Assembly (NCBI GenBank): GCA_013334925.1
Contig: JAAXWP010000019.1
Span: 1 to 44,219 of the forward strand
DNA: 44,219 nucleotides
From: Chlorobiaceae bacterium
GTDB lineage: Bacteria > Bacteroidota > Chlorobiia > Chlorobiales > Chlorobiaceae
Direction of reading: 5' to 3'
The notes below the pieces were generated by a model, which searched no databases, had not been told where the DNA came from, and saw nothing but the letters and a program-made list of their open reading frames with translations. This document shows, piece after piece, positions 41,239-44,219 of this stretch. The number at the start of each line of letters is the position of its first letter. Position 1 is the first letter of the stretch. The position numbers were made by a program, and so were the translations under genes.

Positions 41239-41790
41239 GGTCGTACGGATCTGTGATTGTCATTCAGGCTTTACGTCAGTCGCAAAAGCAAGTGTAATGA
41301 TCGATTCAATTTCGGGGCCGTTGAGCATCACCTGAAGGGGTGATCTGGCCTGCCGTCCTCGTTGTGATGAACGAAGAAGGGTACTGCTGGGATTGACGGG
41401 CTATTTCTGCGGGGAATGGCTCCTCGACCGTCAGAGAGTTGGCCGGAGACAGACTGACACACTCCGGATCTTTCAATTCATGAATTATACGGCTTTTTTT
41501 TCAAACTTCTGAGGCGTTTGCTCTGTTTTTTAAAGAGTCGGGAAAGCTGTCGCCTGTTACCACGTCATGGCTTTGGCTGCTTGAACTGTCGATCAATGGA
41601 TGAGCAATGGTACTCCCGGATTTCACGCTGATCACGACTTGTCGGAAGAAGAATCCATAAGTCGATGTTTAACAACAAGATGGATTTTTCATTACGCTAC
41701 GAGCCATTTAGTGTGACACCGCTTTGTTCGGGAATATATCACGAGCTGCAATGCCGGGATTGCCAGAAGCAAACCCTTCGCCGGTGTGTT
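41239..41790. other. Intergenic region of 552 bases without a recognised gene
   Basis: It lies between leftward rlmI and the leftward SRPBCC gene. It holds a 12-base palindrome AATTCATGAATT at 41475-41486, a T-rich stretch just after it, a small stem ATCACC/GGTGAT (41327-41344) and no convincing coding sequence. It could carry a promoter for the SRPBCC gene or an unrecognised RNA. Confidence 0.4.
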
Positions 41791-42975
41791 TTACAGATCC
41801 GTCACGTAGAAACAGGCGAATTTCAGATAGCTGGTTTCCGGCATCGAGAGCAGTATCGGGTGATCAGGCGGCTGAGAGTTCCGGCAGATGAGACGGAGGT
41901 GCTTGCCTGCATGCATGGCGCCGAGATGGACCGCTGCGAGGAAATCCTCTTCCGAAACGTGATGGGAGCACGACGCGGTAGCCAGGAAGCCTCCGTTTCT
42001 GACAAGCTGCAGACCCATTCTGTTGAGCTTGGTATACGCCTTGAGCGCCGTAGGTACCGTTTTGCGGCTTTTGGTGAAACTCGGCGGGTCGAGAATCACC
42101 AGGTCGAACGAGCGCTGCTCCTGTTTGAGTTTCGAAAGTGCTTCGAAAGCGTCCGATGCGACGATGGAGAAGTTGCCGAGATTGTTCATGCGGGCATTCT
42201 GTTCGGCTCGCTGCAATGCCTCCTGCGAGATGTCCACCATGGTCGTAGAGCGTGCACCGGCGAACATGGCGTTAAGTGCGAATCCGCCGTCGTTGGTGTA
42301 GACGTCGAGCACGTCGGCATCGGCCGAATACTTGCGGACGATCCTCCGGTTTTCGCGCTGATCGAGGAAGAACCCGGTTTTCTGTCCTTCGAGGATGTTC
42401 ACCCGGTAGCTGATGCCTCCATCAAATATGACCTGTTGCGCATCTTCAGGTTTTCCGGTGATCATCTCCTTGTACAGGGGCAATCCCTCGAGTTCGCGAA
42501 GAGGCGATTCGTTCCGGATCACGATCGCGTTCGGCTTGAACAGCTCGGTCAGAACTTCGGTGATCAGAGGCAGGTGCCTGTCCATACCTGCCGAAAAAGA
42601 CTGCAGGACGATGGCCTTGTCGAACCGGTCGATCACCAGGCCGGGAAGTCCGTCGGATTCACCGTGCACGAGCCTCCAGGCGTTGGTTTCCGTTGCCGGA
42701 TAGAGTTTCTCCCTGAGCTGCAGCGCTTCGCTGATCTTGCTGCGGAAAAATTCACGGTCGGGCTGCTGATCGTTCCTGGTCAGAAGCCGGAATGCGATCA
42801 GCGACTGGGGGTTGAAGAAACCGGTGCCGAGAAGCCTGCCGTCATGGGTGAAAAGCTGTACCGTTTCTCCTGCCGCGATGTTGCGGGGGACTTCCCGGAG
42901 CTCGTTGCTGAAAACCCAGAGGTGTCCGCTGATCAGTCTTCGATGCTCCTTTGGTTTGAGATACAGTGCCTGCAT
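41791..42975 (-). CDS. rlmI: Class I SAM-dependent rRNA methyltransferase RlmI-like
   Basis: The 394-residue protein has a PUA-type N-terminus ([21 protein letters not shown]), a linker, and a C-terminal Rossmann methyltransferase domain with [16 protein letters not shown] (SAM-binding loop), [20 protein letters not shown] and the catalytic region [14 protein letters not shown], followed by [14 protein letters not shown]. This arrangement matches RlmI (YccW), which makes 5-methylcytidine at position 1962 of 23S rRNA. A large plus-strand frame over the same region is its antisense shadow. Confidence 0.9.
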   Translation of the reverse strand: MQALYLKPKEHRRLISGHLWVFSNELREVPRNIAAGETVQLFTHDGRLLGTGFFNPQSLIAFRLLTRNDQQPDREFFRSKISEALQLREKLYPATETNAWRLVHGESDGLPGLVIDRFDKAIVLQSFSAGMDRHLPLITEVLTELFKPNAIVIRNESPLRELEGLPLYKEMITGKPEDAQQVIFDGGISYRVNILEGQKTGFFLDQRENRRIVRKYSADADVLDVYTNDGGFALNAMFAGARSTTMVDISQEALQRAEQNARMNNLGNFSIVASDAFEALSKLKQEQRSFDLVILDPPSFTKSRKTVPTALKAYTKLNRMGLQLVRNGGFLATASCSHHVSEEDFLAAVHLGAMHAGKHLRLICRNSQPPDHPILLSMPETSYLKFACFYVTDL

Positions 42976-43127
42976 GAATGAAAAACTCCCCGGATCGTGT
43001 TTTGATGACGCAATGATTTGCTGTAAAATAACATTTCAGAACAATCGGGCCCTATACGGTATGCAGAATGTTTGTGTTATGCCGTCGAGGGCTACTGAAC
43101 CATGAAGAACAGGAGGATGATACGCTG

Positions 43128-43985
43128 ATGAAGAGGTCGATAAGGAATCTGTGCTGCATGCTGGCGATGTTTGCGGTGACCGGCTGTTCAGGGATGAAGC
43201 CCGTTACCCGAGGGCCTGCAGCTCCCCAGGAGCGGGTCGCGCTCTCTCCGGAGCTGAAGCGGCTTTACCGTGATGTCGCGACCGGGTCTCGAAACGTCGA
43301 GGCACTTGACGGCTATGCCGACATCTATCTCAAGACACCGAAACGCGATACCAAAGCCTACTGCACGGTTCAGGTGCAGAAGTCGAAAAATGCACGCCTC
43401 ATCGTGACTGCCGGAATTCTCGGCTGGCCGGTGGCTGACATGCTCATCAGGCCCGACTCCCTGTTTGTGCACGATATGCTGAACAACCGGATGCTTGTCG
43501 GAAGAAACAATGGCGAGAATCTCGAAAAGATCCTCGGTGTGCAGGCCGGATTCGGCCAGATGACCGAGACCCTTTTCGGTATTGCAGGAGTGCCGGAACC
43601 CGAGAGCGCCATCGAATCGGTACGACAGGGGGGCGGCAAGGTAAGCTTTACCATAAAGAGCGCACGCGGTCAGAAGGTGCTGGTTGTCGATCCGGTGACA
43701 AAGGTTCTCGAAGAGATGATTCTGCTGGATCCTTACGGCAGGAAAACGGTCGATTTCCGGTTCGCCGATTTTCAGTTGCAGCAGGTGGGCAATGCTCAGG
43801 TCCGGGTTCCGAAAGAGATCGACATGGAGCTGTTCATGCCTGAGGAGAGTGCCAGCTCACACCGCCTGAAGGTGGTCTATGACGAGCGGGTCATCAATCC
43901 CTCGAATCTGACGATCAGTTTCCGGAAACCGGCCAGGGCGAAGGTGGTGAATCTGGATCAGGTGCAGCGTATGCCGTGGCTGTGA
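43128..43985 (+). CDS. LolB/DUF4292-like lipoprotein
   Basis: The 285-residue product has a lipoprotein signal with lipobox VTGC. A LolB-like fold is suggested by ALDGYADIYLKTPKRDTKAYCTVQVQKSKNARLIVTAGILGWPVADMLIRPDSLFVHDMLNNRMLVGRN, then LLDPYGRKTVDFRFADFQLQQVGNAQVRVPKEIDMEL. Such DUF4292 proteins are found in Bacteroidota/Chlorobiota. It may help move lipoproteins or hold lipids at the outer membrane; unproven. AGGAGG lies 11 bases before the ATG, inside an eight-codon reading frame (43102-43128, MKNRRMIR) whose stop overlaps the start as TGATG. Confidence 0.78.
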   Translation: MKRSIRNLCCMLAMFAVTGCSGMKPVTRGPAAPQERVALSPELKRLYRDVATGSRNVEALDGYADIYLKTPKRDTKAYCTVQVQKSKNARLIVTAGILGWPVADMLIRPDSLFVHDMLNNRMLVGRNNGENLEKILGVQAGFGQMTETLFGIAGVPEPESAIESVRQGGGKVSFTIKSARGQKVLVVDPVTKVLEEMILLDPYGRKTVDFRFADFQLQQVGNAQVRVPKEIDMELFMPEESASSHRLKVVYDERVINPSNLTISFRKPARAKVVNLDQVQRMPWL

Positions 43986-43987
43986 AC

Positions 43988-44092
43988 AATGATGAATGAT
44001 GAGTTATGAGTGCTGAGTTATGAATGACGGGGTATGGGTGAAATAGCGGTTGTTTAACGGCATTCATCATTCATCACTCAGCATTCAGCATT
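43988..44092. repeat. Heptanucleotide repeat ARTGMTG in inverted arms
   Basis: Six units (AATGATG, AATGATG, AGTTATG, AGTGCTG, AGTTATG, AATGACG) run rightward at 43988-44029, and about four and a half units of the same family run in the opposite orientation at 44061-44092. The two arms can pair across a 31-base loop. They lie immediately after the lipoprotein stop and next to a terminator. The unit is the same as at 37053-37157. Confidence 0.9.
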
Positions 44093-44094
44093 AA

Positions 44095-44120
44095 AAAAGG
44101 CCCCATTGCCGGGGCCTTTT
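44095..44120. terminator. Bidirectional intrinsic terminator
   Basis: AAAAGGCCCC (44095-44104) pairs with GGGGCCTTTT (44111-44120) with a six-base loop. A- and T-tracts flank both sides, so it can serve the lipoprotein gene on the plus strand and the convergent gene on the minus strand. Confidence 0.85.
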
Positions 44121-44148
44121 CGCAAGAACTGTTTTCCTGATCCTGGAT

Positions 44149-44219
44149 TTATTTCGCGGCGAGGTAGTTTTCGGTGGCGAAGTTCCAGTTCAGGAGGTTG
44201 TCGATCACGGCTGACACAT
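44149..44219 (-). CDS. Probable Fe/Mn superoxide dismutase (C-terminal end only)
   Basis: The minus strand gives 22 codons plus TAA: VSAVIDNLLNWNFATENYLA and AK. This resembles the last helix of iron/manganese superoxide dismutases (NxxNWxF...). The gene enters from the right edge. The match is short, so the call is moderate. Its terminator is at 44095-44120. Confidence 0.5.
   Translation of the reverse strand, partial: VSAVIDNLLNWNFATENYLAAK

Noticed and set aside
41665-42981. 438-residue plus-strand open frame
   Set aside because: It lies antisense to rlmI, whose motifs are complete; the plus-strand product has no recognisable domain.

Overview
The window looks like chromosomal DNA of a Gram-negative bacterium, most likely a green sulfur bacterium (Chlorobiaceae). 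This placement is an inference from the overall character of the proteins (TonB receptor, lipoproteins, HI0933 flavoprotein, YdbH-type AsmA protein) and the moderately high GC content. No photosynthesis marker or rRNA is present to prove it. There are no tRNA or rRNA genes, no CRISPR array, no insertion sequence and no prophage.

Positions 1-20732 are a vitamin B12 (cobamide) locus. A leftward btuF (cut by the left edge) overlaps a NUDIX hydrolase gene; a SRPBCC gene follows on the plus strand. A cobalamin riboswitch (about 1270-1482) precedes btuB and a long plus-strand run: btuB, bluB, cobQ, cobD, cbiB, cobO, btuC, btuD fused to an extra Rossmann-like domain, and a cbiR-like gene. Most of the genes from cobQ onward overlap. 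The run resumes at 17482 with cobU, cobT, an alpha/beta hydrolase and cobS. Together these cover corrinoid uptake (BtuB/F/C/D), adenosylation (CobO), amidation (CobQ), aminopropanol arm synthesis (CobD, CbiB), lower-ligand synthesis and attachment (BluB, CobU, CobT, CobS) and probable remodelling of imported cobamides (CbiR).

The two halves of the B12 run are split by a leftward cluster (11588-17198) that encodes a chaperone-usher surface fibre: two closely related cysteine-free pilins, a third subunit, a PapD-like chaperone and an usher. A strong terminator lies after the first pilin gene and a sigma-54-like promoter lies in front of it. This is the most system-like and least familiar part of the window.

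Positions 20733-31185 hold an OsmC protein, a DUF134 DNA-binding protein overlapping an iron-type alcohol dehydrogenase, a membrane-anchored SET-domain protein, a small membrane protein, a three-gene ABC exporter (ATPase, double-FtsX permease, HlyD adaptor), a flavoprotein and a MORN-like repeat protein. Positions 31186-34797 run leftward and include a ynbE-ydbL-ydbH operon, which in E. coli serves phospholipid transport between the membranes, with a DUF2141 protein upstream. Positions 35047-44219 hold small and secreted proteins, a CnoX-like thioredoxin, a deoxyribonucleotidase, CorA, a class D beta-lactamase, a periplasmic SRPBCC protein, RlmI, a LolB/DUF4292-like lipoprotein and the end of a probable superoxide dismutase gene. 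Two intergenic regions carry the same heptanucleotide tandem repeat (ARTGMTG).
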